Below, piece after piece: positions 7,230 to 17,269 of a stretch of 64,000 nucleotides of DNA (positions are counted from its first letter, which is position 1; each line of letters begins with the position of its first letter). A program made the translations under genes and the position numbers. Under the pieces are notes generated by a model. The model saw only the letters and a list, made by a program, of their open reading frames with translations. It had not been told where the DNA came from and did no database searches. Source of the DNA: Cytophagales bacterium (GTDB lineage: Bacteria > Bacteroidota > Bacteroidia > Cytophagales > Cyclobacteriaceae); assembly GCA_025359125.1 (NCBI GenBank), contig JANYHI010000015.1, positions 1-64,000 on the forward strand. Direction: 5' to 3'.

Positions 7230-9293
7230 TTACTTGAATTTTACAGTCATAGACGTGTAATCATCATTAATATCTTCTGAGCCAGAGAATGCGTACAAAC
7301 TTTTTATTACACTTTCTTCTATTTCATTTGAACTTTTCTGTGCGTTTTCTTGTAGTGCATGCGCTAATCTTTCATATCCGAATTCTTCGCCTTTGTTGTT
7401 TTTAGCTTCGGTAATACCGTCCGTATATAACACCATCACATCTCCTGCGGCATAGCTGATTTCGTTGTCTTCCACAAAATTGCAATAGTCGTGGCTGCGC
7501 ACCATACCTAAGGCAGTACCCTTATCTTTTAAATATTCCGCTTTATTTTTTGAGGCGCAATAAATTAATACCGGGCAATGGCCGGCTCTGGAATAATAGA
7601 TTTTTTTTGCTTGCGTGTTGATTACAAAATAAGTTGCGGAAATAAATGAGCCTCTCTCCAAACAATAGACAAGAGCTTTATTTGCTTTCGCCATAAAGTC
7701 TTTTGGGTTGGGACCTTGTTGTGCCAGGCTGTGAAAAATACCTTTCATTTGCGACATATGAAATGCAGCAGTGGTGCCTTTACCAGAAACGTCTGCGATA
7801 ATCAAAGCAATTTCGTGATCACTAATTCGCAAGGTGTCATAGTAATCGCCACCTACCTCATCTGCCGAAGCTGAGAAAGCAGAGATTTCAAAATCAGCAT
7901 CATGTTCTAATTTTGTTGGGAGTAAACTTTGCTGAACTGTTTTCGCAATTTTTAATTCTTCTTTATATCGTGCATTTTGAAAGGCCTCCTCCATCAAACG
8001 GAAGTTTTCAATAGAGATGCCCGCTTGATTGGCGAATGTTGAAACGATGCGTGTCATTTCTTTATTAAAGCTATCAGGCAACTCTTTTAAAAGTGCTAAT
8101 GTGCCAATGGTTTCTTCTTTTACTTTAATCGGAAAAGCTAGTAGAGAACGAAATCTCGTACTCCGTAAAGAGCCTAAGTGCTTCGATAGATTTTTGGTTT
8201 TATCGCTACTCTGATCAAGCGCTCCCCTGATATTATTTTTCTCTAAATGAGCATGGATATCTTTGGTTTCCATTTCGGTGATTTGATATGTAAAGAGACG
8301 TTGATCATTGGCGGAACCTTTTATTTCTAGCCAAGCGGCATCTGCAAAAACAGAACTAACAGAACTTTCCAGTAAAATATTATAAACGCTCTCTTCATTT
8401 TGCTCGGTCTGTATCGATTGACTGATGCGTTGAAAGTTAACAACCTCTTCTAACTTTTGCTCAAACACAGAAGAAGTAGGAAGATTAAATAACACTACCA
8501 AAAAAGAAAAAGACATGTAGGTGATAACAAAAGCCAATAATGCGATATTGAAAATATGACTTTGAAAATCAAGAAATACAGGAGATTGTTGACTAATTAC
8601 ATCTGACCAAATTGTAACGGAGTACAAAAAGTAGACTAAATAAAAGATAGAAAGCAGCAGCAACAACAAGCTTGTCCATTTTTGTTTAAAATTAAGATAA
8701 GCTACCCACCGCATGTTAGCAGAAAGCACTACACCCAGTAAGCTGGTGATAATAATTGCAGTAGTTGTAATGGTAGTAGAAATAGTAATGTGAATACTAT
8801 CGTAGATCAAAATAAAAAACAATAGAATTTCAAAGGCGAGCCATGCCCTTAAAAGCCACTTTGATTTTTGATATAATATTAACCGCTTCCACGAGGTGAA
8901 GGCAGCTATTAAAAAATTGATGAAGAGAGCTAAGTGTAATTGATAAACAAAATCTAAGAAGATAACATTGGTTGCCAGCTTAGTACTGCCTAACAAAAAC
9001 AGAATCAAACGAACGGCAAGAGATATTACCGTGGCTATTAACCCCGTTGCAAAAACCTTCCAGAGTAAATCGGTGAAATTGAGATTTTCGTCTCTTTCTA
9101 TTCTAAACTTATAGTAGTAGAATATTGAGATGATGAAAACATCCAGCATAACCCTCGGCAGCCAGGTTGGGATACCTGAATGAAGGGATTTTAAGTCGCT
9201 AAAAAGAACGGTGATATCTGAAAAAACCAGGATCACCCAGGCAATAATAGCGCAGAGAGATGCGAGACGAATAAGTGCCTTGGTCTTGAACAT
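7230..9293 (-). CDS. Membrane SpoIIE-type PP2C phosphatase with GAF domain
   Basis: About 687 residues. The N-terminal 285 form a block of eight or so membrane helices, then a GAF domain (about 300-430), then a PP2C/SpoIIE domain with metal-binding motifs EVGGDYYD and LIIADVSGKGTTAAF, followed by AGHCPVLIY, VLYTDGITEA and a final DDYTSMTV. It would dephosphorylate the downstream STAS protein in response to a membrane or GAF-sensed signal. I place the start at 9293 (MFKTKALIRLAS). A longer frame from 9329 exists, but its first 12 codons are the hairpin and T-run of the guaB terminator. First gene of the phosphatase-antagonist-kinase cassette. Confidence 0.88.
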   Translation of the reverse strand: MFKTKALIRLASLCAIIAWVILVFSDITVLFSDLKSLHSGIPTWLPRVMLDVFIISIFYYYKFRIERDENLNFTDLLWKVFATGLIATVISLAVRLILFLLGSTKLATNVIFLDFVYQLHLALFINFLIAAFTSWKRLILYQKSKWLLRAWLAFEILLFFILIYDSIHITISTTITTTAIIITSLLGVVLSANMRWVAYLNFKQKWTSLLLLLLSIFYLVYFLYSVTIWSDVISQQSPVFLDFQSHIFNIALLAFVITYMSFSFLVVLFNLPTSSVFEQKLEEVVNFQRISQSIQTEQNEESVYNILLESSVSSVFADAAWLEIKGSANDQRLFTYQITEMETKDIHAHLEKNNIRGALDQSSDKTKNLSKHLGSLRSTRFRSLLAFPIKVKEETIGTLALLKELPDSFNKEMTRIVSTFANQAGISIENFRLMEEAFQNARYKEELKIAKTVQQSLLPTKLEHDADFEISAFSASADEVGGDYYDTLRISDHEIALIIADVSGKGTTAAFHMSQMKGIFHSLAQQGPNPKDFMAKANKALVYCLERGSFISATYFVINTQAKKIYYSRAGHCPVLIYCASKNKAEYLKDKGTALGMVRSHDYCNFVEDNEISYAAGDVMVLYTDGITEAKNNKGEEFGYERLAHALQENAQKSSNEIEESVIKSLYAFSGSEDINDDYTSMTVKFK

Positions 9294-9297
9294 TTTT

Positions 9298-9330
9298 ATA
9301 AAAACATGGCCAATCAAGAGATTGGCCATG
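9298..9330 (-). terminator. Rho-independent terminator of guaB
   Basis: Perfect 11-bp inverted repeat: CATGGCCAATC at 9305-9315 and GATTGGCCATG at 9320-9330 with a 4-base loop, followed on the minus strand by TTTTTA. It lies 42 bases after the guaB stop. Its bases can be read as MANLLIGHV in the frame of the next gene, which makes a false upstream start for the phosphatase. Confidence 0.85.
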
Positions 9331-9371
9331 CAATAATAATTAAATAATAAGCTCTAAAATAGTCTCAGGTT

Positions 9372-10844
9372 TTACTTCCTGCTATAATTAGGTGCTTCGC
9401 GGGTGATGCTCACATCATGTGGATGACTTTCGTGAACGCCCGCAGCGGTGATTTTCACAAATTTGGCAGCCTTAAGTTTTTCCAAATTCTTGGCTCCACA
9501 ATAACCCATTCCAGCTTTTAAACCGCCTACCAACTGATATAAAATTTCAGCTACAGAGCCTTTGAATGGCACTCGACCTGAAATTCCCTCTGGCACTAAT
9601 TTTTTAATATCATCTTCTACATCCTGAAAGTACCTGTCTTTAGATCCGTCTTCCATAGCCTCTAAGGAACCCATACCTCTATAAGATTTAAATCTTCTTC
9701 CTTCATAAATAATTAGTTCACCTGGAGCCTCTTCTGTTCCGGCCAACAAAGATCCAATCATTACACTATCAGCTCCGGCTGCTAATGCTTTTACAATATC
9801 GCCAGAGAATCGAATGCCTCCATCGGCAATTATTTTTGTGTTAGAACCCTTCAACGCTTTGGCCGCTTCATATACGGCAGAGAGTTGAGGAAGTCCAATG
9901 CCAGCTACAATGCGTGTGGTACAAATACTTCCGGGGCCTACGCCAACTTTTACGGCATCCGCACCAATTTTTGCAAGGGCTTTGGCAGCTTCCCCTGTTG
10001 CTATGTTTCCAACTACTAATTCCAACTGAGGATATTTCTTCTTCACTTTTTTTGCGGCCTCTATTACGTAGACGGAATGTCCGTGGGCGGTATCAATGCT
10101 AATGACATCAACGCCAGCATTTTTCAATGCTTCAATTCGATCCAAAATATCGGGGGTAACCCCTACGGCTGCACCTACTCTCAGTCTTCCAAATTTATCT
10201 TTGCAGGCATTAGGTTTGTTTTTCTTCTTTAGGATGTCTTTGTAAGTAACAAGGCCCGTTAGCTTACCTTTTTTATTTACGATAGGCAACTTTTCAATTT
10301 TATAATCTTGCAGAAGCAATTCTGCTTTTTCTAGAGTAATCCCCTCAGGTGCAGTGATCAGATTCTCTTTGGTCATTATTTGCTCGATGGGTGTTGACAT
10401 GTTTTTTTGAAAACGCAGATCTCGGTTTGTAATGATGCCCACTAACTTTCCGTTTTGATCGATTACCGGAATACCGCCAATCTTAAACTCACGCATTATT
10501 TTTTCAGCATCGCGCACAGTAGAGCTTACATGAAGTGTAACCGGATCTAGGATCATTCCGCTTTGCGAGCGTTTTACTTTGCGAACCTGATCGGCCTGCG
10601 CCTCCATAGACATGTTTTTGTGGATGAAACCCAATCCACCCTCTAGTGCCATACCAATAGCTAGTTCGGCTTCGGTAACGGTATCCATCGCAGCAGAAAT
10701 GATTGGAATGTTAAGTTTAATATTCTTAGTCAGGTAACCAGATGAATCTGTATCGCGAGGTAGTACCTCGCTGTACGCTGGAACCAAAAGCACATCATCA
10801 TAGGTAAGTGCTTCGAATAAAAATTTGGAAGAATCGAGTGCCAT
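9372..10844 (-). CDS. guaB: Inosine-5'-monophosphate dehydrogenase
   Basis: 490 residues, the standard length. It oxidises IMP to XMP with NAD+, the committed step of GMP synthesis. The N-terminal barrel part ([18 protein letters not shown]) is followed by two CBS domains (about 95-205), then the catalytic loop [13 protein letters not shown] with active Cys308, the phosphate site [20 protein letters not shown], and the mobile flap near the C-terminus (GRVPFKGSV). It is followed by a strong terminator. A box TACTTTTG on the minus strand at 10884-10877 is a likely -7 element. Confidence 0.97.
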   Translation of the reverse strand: MALDSSKFLFEALTYDDVLLVPAYSEVLPRDTDSSGYLTKNIKLNIPIISAAMDTVTEAELAIGMALEGGLGFIHKNMSMEAQADQVRKVKRSQSGMILDPVTLHVSSTVRDAEKIMREFKIGGIPVIDQNGKLVGIITNRDLRFQKNMSTPIEQIMTKENLITAPEGITLEKAELLLQDYKIEKLPIVNKKGKLTGLVTYKDILKKKNKPNACKDKFGRLRVGAAVGVTPDILDRIEALKNAGVDVISIDTAHGHSVYVIEAAKKVKKKYPQLELVVGNIATGEAAKALAKIGADAVKVGVGPGSICTTRIVAGIGLPQLSAVYEAAKALKGSNTKIIADGGIRFSGDIVKALAAGADSVMIGSLLAGTEEAPGELIIYEGRRFKSYRGMGSLEAMEDGSKDRYFQDVEDDIKKLVPEGISGRVPFKGSVAEILYQLVGGLKAGMGYCGAKNLEKLKAAKFVKITAAGVHESHPHDVSITREAPNYSRK

Positions 10845-10876
10845 GGCAAATAATTTACGATTGATTATTTGCGGGG

Positions 10877-10884
10877 CAAAAGTA
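10877..10884 (-). promoter_or_regulatory. Putative -7 promoter box of guaB
   Basis: Minus strand TACTTTTG fits TAnnTTTG and lies 32 bases upstream of the guaB start codon. The -33 element is not clear. Confidence 0.4.
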
Positions 10885-10920
10885 AAGGGTAAAGCGTTAA
10901 GAAGCTAATTTTAGTTGCGG

Positions 10921-11033
10921 CATCTCTGAAAACCTATTGCATGTCTCAGACTGAGCCTGTCGAAGTGGGGTTAGATAACAATAACGATGATTCGCGTTTC
11001 GACAGGCTCAACGCGACAAGGTTTTTAGAGATG
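10921..11033. repeat. Nested inverted-repeat element (TTCGACAGGCTCA family)
   Basis: Inner arms TGAGCCTGTCGAA (10952-10964) and TTCGACAGGCTCA (10998-11010) are perfect 13-bp inverted copies. Outer arms at 10921-10935 (CATCTCTGAAAACCT) and 11019-11033 (AGGTTTTTAGAGATG) are inverted copies with one mismatch. The element fills the divergent gap between guaB and the penicillin acylase gene. A related degenerate copy lies at 27255-27315. It behaves like a short interspersed palindromic element without its own gene. Confidence 0.7.
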
Positions 11034-11136
11034 ACTTTGTGGCAATTCTTCCGTTGGCAGGCTTTAATGAATCGATCGTCAAATTGTTTTTAAGTAATAA
11101 GTAATTAGACCTACATTAGTTAATACTGCCCTAAAT

Positions 11137-13548
11137 ATGAAAAATTGCTTCGTGTGCTTCTTACTGATTTGGCCTTTGGCTGCGCGCAGTCAAACTAAAA
11201 CGGAGTTAACGCTTTCTGGCCTTCAACAACCGGTAGAGGTGCTTCGCGATGAATTTGGTGTGAACCATATCTACGCACAAAATGAACATGACTTATTTTT
11301 TGCACAAGGCTACTGTGCTGCAAAGGACAGACTTTTTCAATTTGAAATGTGGCGTAGACAGGCTACCGGCACCATGGCCGAGTTGCTTGGCGCAAAAGAA
11401 ATTTTACGCGATAGTGGTGCTCGTTTATTCAAGTTTCGGGGCGATTTAAAAAAAGAGTTTAATCATTATCATCCGCATGGCGTGCAAATTATCACGGCCT
11501 TTACAGAAGGCGTGAATACCTATATAAAAGAAACAGAAGCCAATCCTGATTTATTGACGTTAGAATTTAAGTTACTGAAAACAAAACCGAAACGCTGGAC
11601 GCCCGATGTTGTCATTTCTCGGCATCAAGGGTTGCTAGGCAATATTGCCGAAGAGGTTTTATTTGCTAGAATGGTTACTGTTTTGGGAGCAGAAAAAGTA
11701 AAAGACTTAGTTGTATTTGAACCCGGCCAACCGAATTTACAACTCGATCCTGCGATTGATGGTAAACTTTTAGCGGAGCCGGTTACAGAAATGTATGATG
11801 CCTTTCGCAAGCCGTTGAGCTTTACTCCACAAGATATTTCCATCTCAGCAAATTTAGATTTGAATCAATATAATCGTTTTGCAAAAGCAGATGAAGAAGC
11901 TTATCAAAAATTAATAAACACCGAACGAAATACTATTGGCAGTAATAATTGGATCGTTAGCCCTACATTATCTCACAGTAATTCTCCGCTCCTTGCCAAT
12001 GATCCGCACCGGGCGTTGTCTGCTCCATCGCTTCGCTACATGGTTCACTTACATGCGCCCGGCTGGAATGTAGTGGGCGGTGGCGAGCCAACTATTCCGG
12101 GGGTTTCTATTGGGCATAATGAGTATGGCGCGTGGGGACTTACCATTTTTGATATAGATGCGGAGGATTTATATGTTTACCAACTTAATCCTCAAAACTC
12201 ACATCAATATAAATATCAAAATGGGTGGGAAGAGATGCGCATAATTAAGGATACTATTAAAGTAAAAGGAAGTACAGATGTTTTAGTAGAGCATTTCTAT
12301 ACTCGACATGGACCGGTTACTTTTTTAGACAGCAAAAATAATATTGCCTATGCCATGCGCTGTGGCTGGATGGAAATTGGAGGCGCCCCCTACATGGCCA
12401 GCTTGCGGATCGATCAGGCAAAAAATTGGAATGAATTTAAAGATGGATGTTCGTACAGTCACATTCCTGGCGAGAATATGATTTGGGCAGATAAAAAAGG
12501 AAACATCGGCTGGCAGGCAGTAGGTATAGCACCCATTCGTAAAAATGGGGAAGGACTTTTGCCCGTGCCGGGAGATGGTAGATATGAGTGGGATGGTTAT
12601 TTGCCGATACAATCTTTACCAAATGTTTTTAATCCCGCCAAGGGATTTTGGGCTACTGCAAACGAAAATTTAATTCCGAATAATTATCCGCATCGCAATG
12701 CAGTAGGGTGGACGTGGGCTGATTCGTATCGGGCCGATCGCATCAACGAAGTGCTTGGCGCTGGAAAGAAATTCAACACTGATGATATGATGAAACTTCA
12801 GCACGATTATCTTTCGTTACCTGCACGTAAACTTGTGCCGATGTTGCAACAATTAAAATCAATAGATGAAAAAACAGAAGTAGCTCGGCAGCTATTGTTG
12901 AATTGGAATTTTGTGATGGAGCGATCTTCAATAGCAGCAGGAATTTATGCGGCTTGGGAAAAAAGAATTTCTGAAAACATTCTTCCTCTTTTTGTACCCG
13001 CAAATGCCACGCTTTTGGTGAAGAGTGTTCCATTGACTAGAATAATTGAGTGGATAGAAAACTCACGTTCTGAGTTTGGAAATAATCCAGTAGCTGATAG
13101 AAATCAATTTTTGCTTTTAGCCTTGCAGCAGGCGGTAGATGATCTTACTAAAAAATTAGGGGCCGATGCGGAGCAATGGCAATATGGGCAACTGAATTAC
13201 CATCATGTATTAATCAAACACCCGCTTAGCAACGCAGTGGATGATGCCACCCGAAAGAAGCTGGAAGTGGGGCCGTTGCCGCGCGGAGGAAACGGCTCTA
13301 CTCCCGGCATGACAACTAATGGAGATAATCAAACAGCTGGGGCAACTTTTAGAATGGTGGCAGATGTAGCCGACTGGGATAAGACAATGTTTACCAATGC
13401 ACCCGGCCAAAGTGGGGATTCGAGAAGTCCGTTTTATAAAAATTTATTTTTCCTTTGGGGCAATGATCAATATTTTCCAGTTTACTATACAAAAAGTAAA
13501 ATTGAAAAGGCAACGAAAGAAAGATTGTTATTAAAGCCCGTGCGTTAA
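11137..13548 (+). CDS. Penicillin acylase family Ntn-hydrolase (S45)
   Basis: 803 residues with a signal peptide (MKNCFVCFLLIWPLAARSQ). S45 enzymes self-cleave to give two chains with an N-terminal Ser nucleophile; here it is Ser269 in NTIGSNNWIVSP. Supporting motifs are FAQGYCAAKDRLFQFEMWRR in the alpha chain, and LLANDPHRALSAPS, IPGVSIGHNEYGAWGLT and a C-terminal NAPGQSGDSRSPFY in the beta chain. Substrates in the family include beta-lactams, acyl-homoserine lactones and other amides; none can be assigned here. The 3' end overlaps the convergent VTT gene by 18 bases. Confidence 0.92.
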   Translation: MKNCFVCFLLIWPLAARSQTKTELTLSGLQQPVEVLRDEFGVNHIYAQNEHDLFFAQGYCAAKDRLFQFEMWRRQATGTMAELLGAKEILRDSGARLFKFRGDLKKEFNHYHPHGVQIITAFTEGVNTYIKETEANPDLLTLEFKLLKTKPKRWTPDVVISRHQGLLGNIAEEVLFARMVTVLGAEKVKDLVVFEPGQPNLQLDPAIDGKLLAEPVTEMYDAFRKPLSFTPQDISISANLDLNQYNRFAKADEEAYQKLINTERNTIGSNNWIVSPTLSHSNSPLLANDPHRALSAPSLRYMVHLHAPGWNVVGGGEPTIPGVSIGHNEYGAWGLTIFDIDAEDLYVYQLNPQNSHQYKYQNGWEEMRIIKDTIKVKGSTDVLVEHFYTRHGPVTFLDSKNNIAYAMRCGWMEIGGAPYMASLRIDQAKNWNEFKDGCSYSHIPGENMIWADKKGNIGWQAVGIAPIRKNGEGLLPVPGDGRYEWDGYLPIQSLPNVFNPAKGFWATANENLIPNNYPHRNAVGWTWADSYRADRINEVLGAGKKFNTDDMMKLQHDYLSLPARKLVPMLQQLKSIDEKTEVARQLLLNWNFVMERSSIAAGIYAAWEKRISENILPLFVPANATLLVKSVPLTRIIEWIENSRSEFGNNPVADRNQFLLLALQQAVDDLTKKLGADAEQWQYGQLNYHHVLIKHPLSNAVDDATRKKLEVGPLPRGGNGSTPGMTTNGDNQTAGATFRMVADVADWDKTMFTNAPGQSGDSRSPFYKNLFFLWGNDQYFPVYYTKSKIEKATKERLLLKPVR

Positions 13549-14148
13549 CCCTTTAAATAATTCGGGTGCATACCAAACCACGGCACCATAACCAGCAAAG
13601 CGGACCACCCGCGTGATGCAGATCAGCAAAAAATATTTGAAGTTTAAATTTACGGAGCCGGCAAGCATGCACGTAGCGGAGAAAGGAACCGGAGTTACCG
13701 CTCCAACAAAAACTAAATAACCGCCATACGTTTTTAGTTTACCTTCATATTGCTTTAAATACTTTTCGCGAATTTTCTCTTGATAAAATTTTGTTTTAGA
13801 AAACACTTTGCCAATATAATAGCCCAAAATACCAGCCGCATAAGAGATGATGGTGAGAATTGCCAAGTTCGTTGCAAAGCCACTCAGGTCAATGTTATCC
13901 AATATCCAAATCATCATAAAAATTTCGGGAGGCAAAATACCAAACACAATTTCTGATAAGGTATAGATGCCATATAAGATGCCCGGGTTAGCTCGGATGG
14001 TATCGATGTGTTCTTTAAAATTTTGCTGAATGTAGTTTTCCAGAAAAACAAACGCTACTATAATAACGGCAAACCAAGCTAGCCCCTTAAAAAGATTGCG
14101 AAATAAAAAACTGGAACGTGTCTCTTCCTTCTCTTCGTGCGGCTTCAT
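13531..14148 (-). CDS. DedA/VTT-family membrane protein
   Basis: 205 residues with several membrane helices and re-entrant segments. The stretch GAVTPVPFSATCMLAGSVNLNF resembles the VTT/SNARE-associated motif with Pro-rich re-entrant loop, and the glycine motif YAAGILGYYIGKVF precedes it. Family members are lipid scramblases or flippases that recycle carrier lipids. The gene is followed upstream by a GNAT gene in the same direction with 1 base between, so probably co-transcribed. The exact lipid substrate is not known. Confidence 0.7.
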   Translation of the reverse strand: MKPHEEKEETRSSFLFRNLFKGLAWFAVIIVAFVFLENYIQQNFKEHIDTIRANPGILYGIYTLSEIVFGILPPEIFMMIWILDNIDLSGFATNLAILTIISYAAGILGYYIGKVFSKTKFYQEKIREKYLKQYEGKLKTYGGYLVFVGAVTPVPFSATCMLAGSVNLNFKYFLLICITRVVRFAGYGAVVWYAPELFKGLTHGL

Positions 14149-14149
14149 G

Positions 14150-15319
14150 CTAGTTTAAAATAGGATGTCTTTTAAAGGACTTACTTTCATCAAATAATTT
14201 TCGGTAGGTAATATGCGTTTTAGAAACGAACCCACCAACTTGTTCTACTACATTAATCATTTTTGGATTGAAATCGCCAATCCAATTCATTTCATATTCA
14301 TCATAGCGTTTATATTCATCTTGCAAAACTTTTCGCGCGGCCATAATCATGGCACCATCTGCACCTTTGCCTTGGTGCTCAGGAACTACACCGAATAAGA
14401 TACCGAAAGCTTTTTTATTAACTTTTCTGAATTGGTACCAAACAAATTTAAGCTTGCCCAGCCAGTTCAATTTTCCGTTTACATATTTAAATATCTGATT
14501 GATTTCGGGCAGCGAAAGAAAAAACGAAATCGGCTCGCCATGATGAAATCCAAAATATAGAAGTCTCTCATCTAAAATGGGTTTCATCTGTTTAACAATT
14601 AATGCGGCTTGTTGAGACGATATCTCGGGATTCTCCGCACGATTTGCCCACGCTTTATTGTAAACAGTTCTTAAATACTCTCCTAATTTTCCGATCTCAT
14701 CTTTGCGAAGATGGCGGAATTCATATCCTTCTTCTTTGGCTATTAAATCTGCTTTGTAGGCAAGCTTGGGCGAAAGAGGCTCTATTACTTTACGTGCAAA
14801 TGTGAGTTGTTTAAAGTATTCTTTAAATCCGTAAGCATCAAAGAATTCTTTGTAATACGGTGGGTTATAATTGCATTGATAATTTGGCTCGCGATCAAAC
14901 CCATCTATCAGCAAACCCCACCATCTGTCTCGGCTGCCAAAGTTTATGGGGCCATCCATGGCTTCCATGCCTTTTGCTTGTAGCCATTCTTTACACGCAT
15001 TGAAGAGGATGAATGCTGCATTTTTATCGTTGATGCACTCGAATAAACCGAGGCCACCGGTTGGCTGGTCGTTTCCTTTTTTGATGGTTTTCTGATCGAT
15101 GAAAGCAGCCACTCTACCAACCGTACTATTCTTATCATCTTTCAATATCCATCGAATAACTTCTCCGTGGCGGAATGTTTTATTTTTTTCAGGATCAAAA
15201 ACATTTTCAACGTCTTTGTCTAACGGCCTGATCCAATTCGGATAATTTTTATAAAGACCGATAGGGAAATTTACAAAATCCTTTTTGTCTTCCGCACTTA
15301 CTACTTCCTTCAATCTCAT
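14150..15319 (-). CDS. GNAT-fold protein of a conserved Bacteroidota family
   Basis: 389 residues. The C-terminal part contains a GNAT motif A (GILFGVVPEHQGKGADGAMIMAA), the acyl-CoA pyrophosphate loop. The N-terminal half (FPIGLYKNYPNWIRPLDKDVE, then GPINFGSRDRWWGLL) is a conserved block often annotated only as hypothetical. Likely an N-acyltransferase; the acceptor is unknown. It sits 3 bases after the stop of the PAS kinase and just before the VTT gene, suggesting a three-gene unit kinase, GNAT, VTT. Confidence 0.7.
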   Translation of the reverse strand: MRLKEVVSAEDKKDFVNFPIGLYKNYPNWIRPLDKDVENVFDPEKNKTFRHGEVIRWILKDDKNSTVGRVAAFIDQKTIKKGNDQPTGGLGLFECINDKNAAFILFNACKEWLQAKGMEAMDGPINFGSRDRWWGLLIDGFDREPNYQCNYNPPYYKEFFDAYGFKEYFKQLTFARKVIEPLSPKLAYKADLIAKEEGYEFRHLRKDEIGKLGEYLRTVYNKAWANRAENPEISSQQAALIVKQMKPILDERLLYFGFHHGEPISFFLSLPEINQIFKYVNGKLNWLGKLKFVWYQFRKVNKKAFGILFGVVPEHQGKGADGAMIMAARKVLQDEYKRYDEYEMNWIGDFNPKMINVVEQVGGFVSKTHITYRKLFDESKSFKRHPILN

Positions 15320-15322
15320 TTC

Positions 15323-17200
15323 TTAACTGTCCTTGTTCGAACTTAAATGGTTGGGCAATTTTAATTCAAATATTGTGCCCTTACTTAATTCGCTCGTAAC
15401 TTTTAATAAACCACCTAATTTATCTACCGCATTTTTAACAATGTAAAGACCCAGACCCGACCCGTCTGATTGCTCGCTGGCACGATAAAACATGTCAAAT
15501 ATTTTTGCTTGGTTAATGGGGCTTATGCCAATTCCATTATCTGAAAAAACAATAATAGCTCTATCTGCATTAATTTTAATATCAATTGTTATAATAGATT
15601 CTGCCTTTTCAAAATCGCGATACTTAATGGCATTTGAAATCAGGTTTCGTAAAATTTCTCCTATGCGCCACGGGTCGCTATAAAAATCTTCGCCCTCTAC
15701 TACTATTTTTGTTTTAATCTTATCGGCACCTTTCAAATATCCCAGATCTGTAAATGTTTGATGAATCAATTGTTCGATACCAATTTTTTCAATCTTGACA
15801 TCTAATTTTAAATTTTTAGAATGACTTAATACATCGCTGATAAAATGATCAAGCTGTTTTACTTTTTGTCCAATAATTTTTATGTAGTCGGCAAGGCTAT
15901 CATCGTTTCCATCTAACTGCGCAAGGTTAACGAGGCCTAGCACTGATGAAAGTGGCGCTCTAAGATCGTGTGATACTTTATAAACGAAATTATCTAATTC
16001 TATATTCCGCACTTTAAGTTCTTCCTCCACTTTTTTCTGCGAAGTGATATCCACATACACTCCAAAAATGCTGATGGTTTTATTTTCTAAGGGAACGGGT
16101 ACTCCGTAGATGATCACAGAGAGTTCAGATTTATTTTTATGAATGCGCCTCGATTCGATTTTAACAATTTGTTCGCTTGAAATTAATGTGTTGAGATCAT
16201 TGCCTTCAGATTCTAATTCTGCCGGAACGATGTAGTCATTCAAGCTCTGTCCGGCAAGATCGGCAGATGTATATCCGAATAGTTTTTCAAATCCTTCATT
16301 TACCTGCACTACCTTTCCTGTTTCATCTAACATTACCAACCCAAAGGGCGAGCTCTTAAACAATTGCGAAAACAGTGTTTCCGTTTTGCGTTTAGCCTGC
16401 AACGCCTCTCTCTCTTCGGTAGTGTCTTTGATAATAATTTGGATGGAGGGCTTTCCTCTAAAAAGTAGTGTGTGTGCGGAAGCATCTACGATAATTTCTT
16501 TGCCATCCAGCCTAATATATTTTTGTTCGATAGTTGGAATTGTTTTTCCTGCCATTAAATCAGCTAATCTATCTAATGCTTTACCTTGTGATTCGGGATG
16601 TACGAAGTTGAGAGGAGGTACGCCTAGTAATTCGTCTATCGTTTTAGCTCCCAAAATGGTAGCTGCGGCTTGGTTAGCAAAAACAAGATTTCCATCCTGG
16701 TAGATAACGATACCGAGAGGCAGTGTTTCTATTAATTCTTTATACCGGCCTTCAGATTCAAGGGCAATTTGTTCCTGCGTTTTTCTTAAATCGAAATAAT
16801 TTTGCTCAATTTGTTTTTTATGGGTGATGTCGGTAAATAATCCCACCCATACCACACGGCCATCATCGGTTTTGCTGGGCGTGCCAATTGCTTCTACCCA
16901 CTTTGTTTTTCCGCTATCTGTAGTAATTCTTCCTTGCCATGAAAAGTTACTGGCATTTTTTAGCCACCGCGAAAACTCTTTTAAAAATTCACCCCGGTCA
17001 GCAGGATGAACGTATGACTCCATGGTACGAACCCCACTGATTAATACCTCGCTGCTCGTTTCAAATATCTCTTCGCAATGAGGGCTTAAGAAAGTATAAT
17101 CCCGCTCGCCATCGGGAAACAGCGTATACTCAAAAACAGCAGCGGGTAATTTACCAATGATTTGACGGGTATGATCAATAGAGCTTACAGGCTGTTCCAT
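15323..17200 (-). CDS. Multi-PAS sensor histidine kinase
   Basis: 625 residues, no membrane helix, so cytosolic. Three PAS domains (about 10-130 with PAC-like FSWQGRITTDSGKTKWVEAI, 150-265, and 275-395) precede a HisKA domain with phospho-acceptor His411 in VSHDLRAPLS and an HATPase domain with DNGIGISPINQAKIFDMFYR and GSGLGLYIVKNAV. No response regulator is adjacent, so it is an orphan that probably phosphorylates a partner elsewhere. Closely related in its catalytic end to the MASE1 kinase at 36607. Confidence 0.93.
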   Translation of the reverse strand: MEQPVSSIDHTRQIIGKLPAAVFEYTLFPDGERDYTFLSPHCEEIFETSSEVLISGVRTMESYVHPADRGEFLKEFSRWLKNASNFSWQGRITTDSGKTKWVEAIGTPSKTDDGRVVWVGLFTDITHKKQIEQNYFDLRKTQEQIALESEGRYKELIETLPLGIVIYQDGNLVFANQAAATILGAKTIDELLGVPPLNFVHPESQGKALDRLADLMAGKTIPTIEQKYIRLDGKEIIVDASAHTLLFRGKPSIQIIIKDTTEEREALQAKRKTETLFSQLFKSSPFGLVMLDETGKVVQVNEGFEKLFGYTSADLAGQSLNDYIVPAELESEGNDLNTLISSEQIVKIESRRIHKNKSELSVIIYGVPVPLENKTISIFGVYVDITSQKKVEEELKVRNIELDNFVYKVSHDLRAPLSSVLGLVNLAQLDGNDDSLADYIKIIGQKVKQLDHFISDVLSHSKNLKLDVKIEKIGIEQLIHQTFTDLGYLKGADKIKTKIVVEGEDFYSDPWRIGEILRNLISNAIKYRDFEKAESIITIDIKINADRAIIVFSDNGIGISPINQAKIFDMFYRASEQSDGSGLGLYIVKNAVDKLGGLLKVTSELSKGTIFELKLPNHLSSNKDS

Positions 17201-17269
17201 GGAACGTTAAATATAATTCAAGTGATGGAATGAACGGGTGTGAAGTAATAAAATGATCAAAAAATGAAA

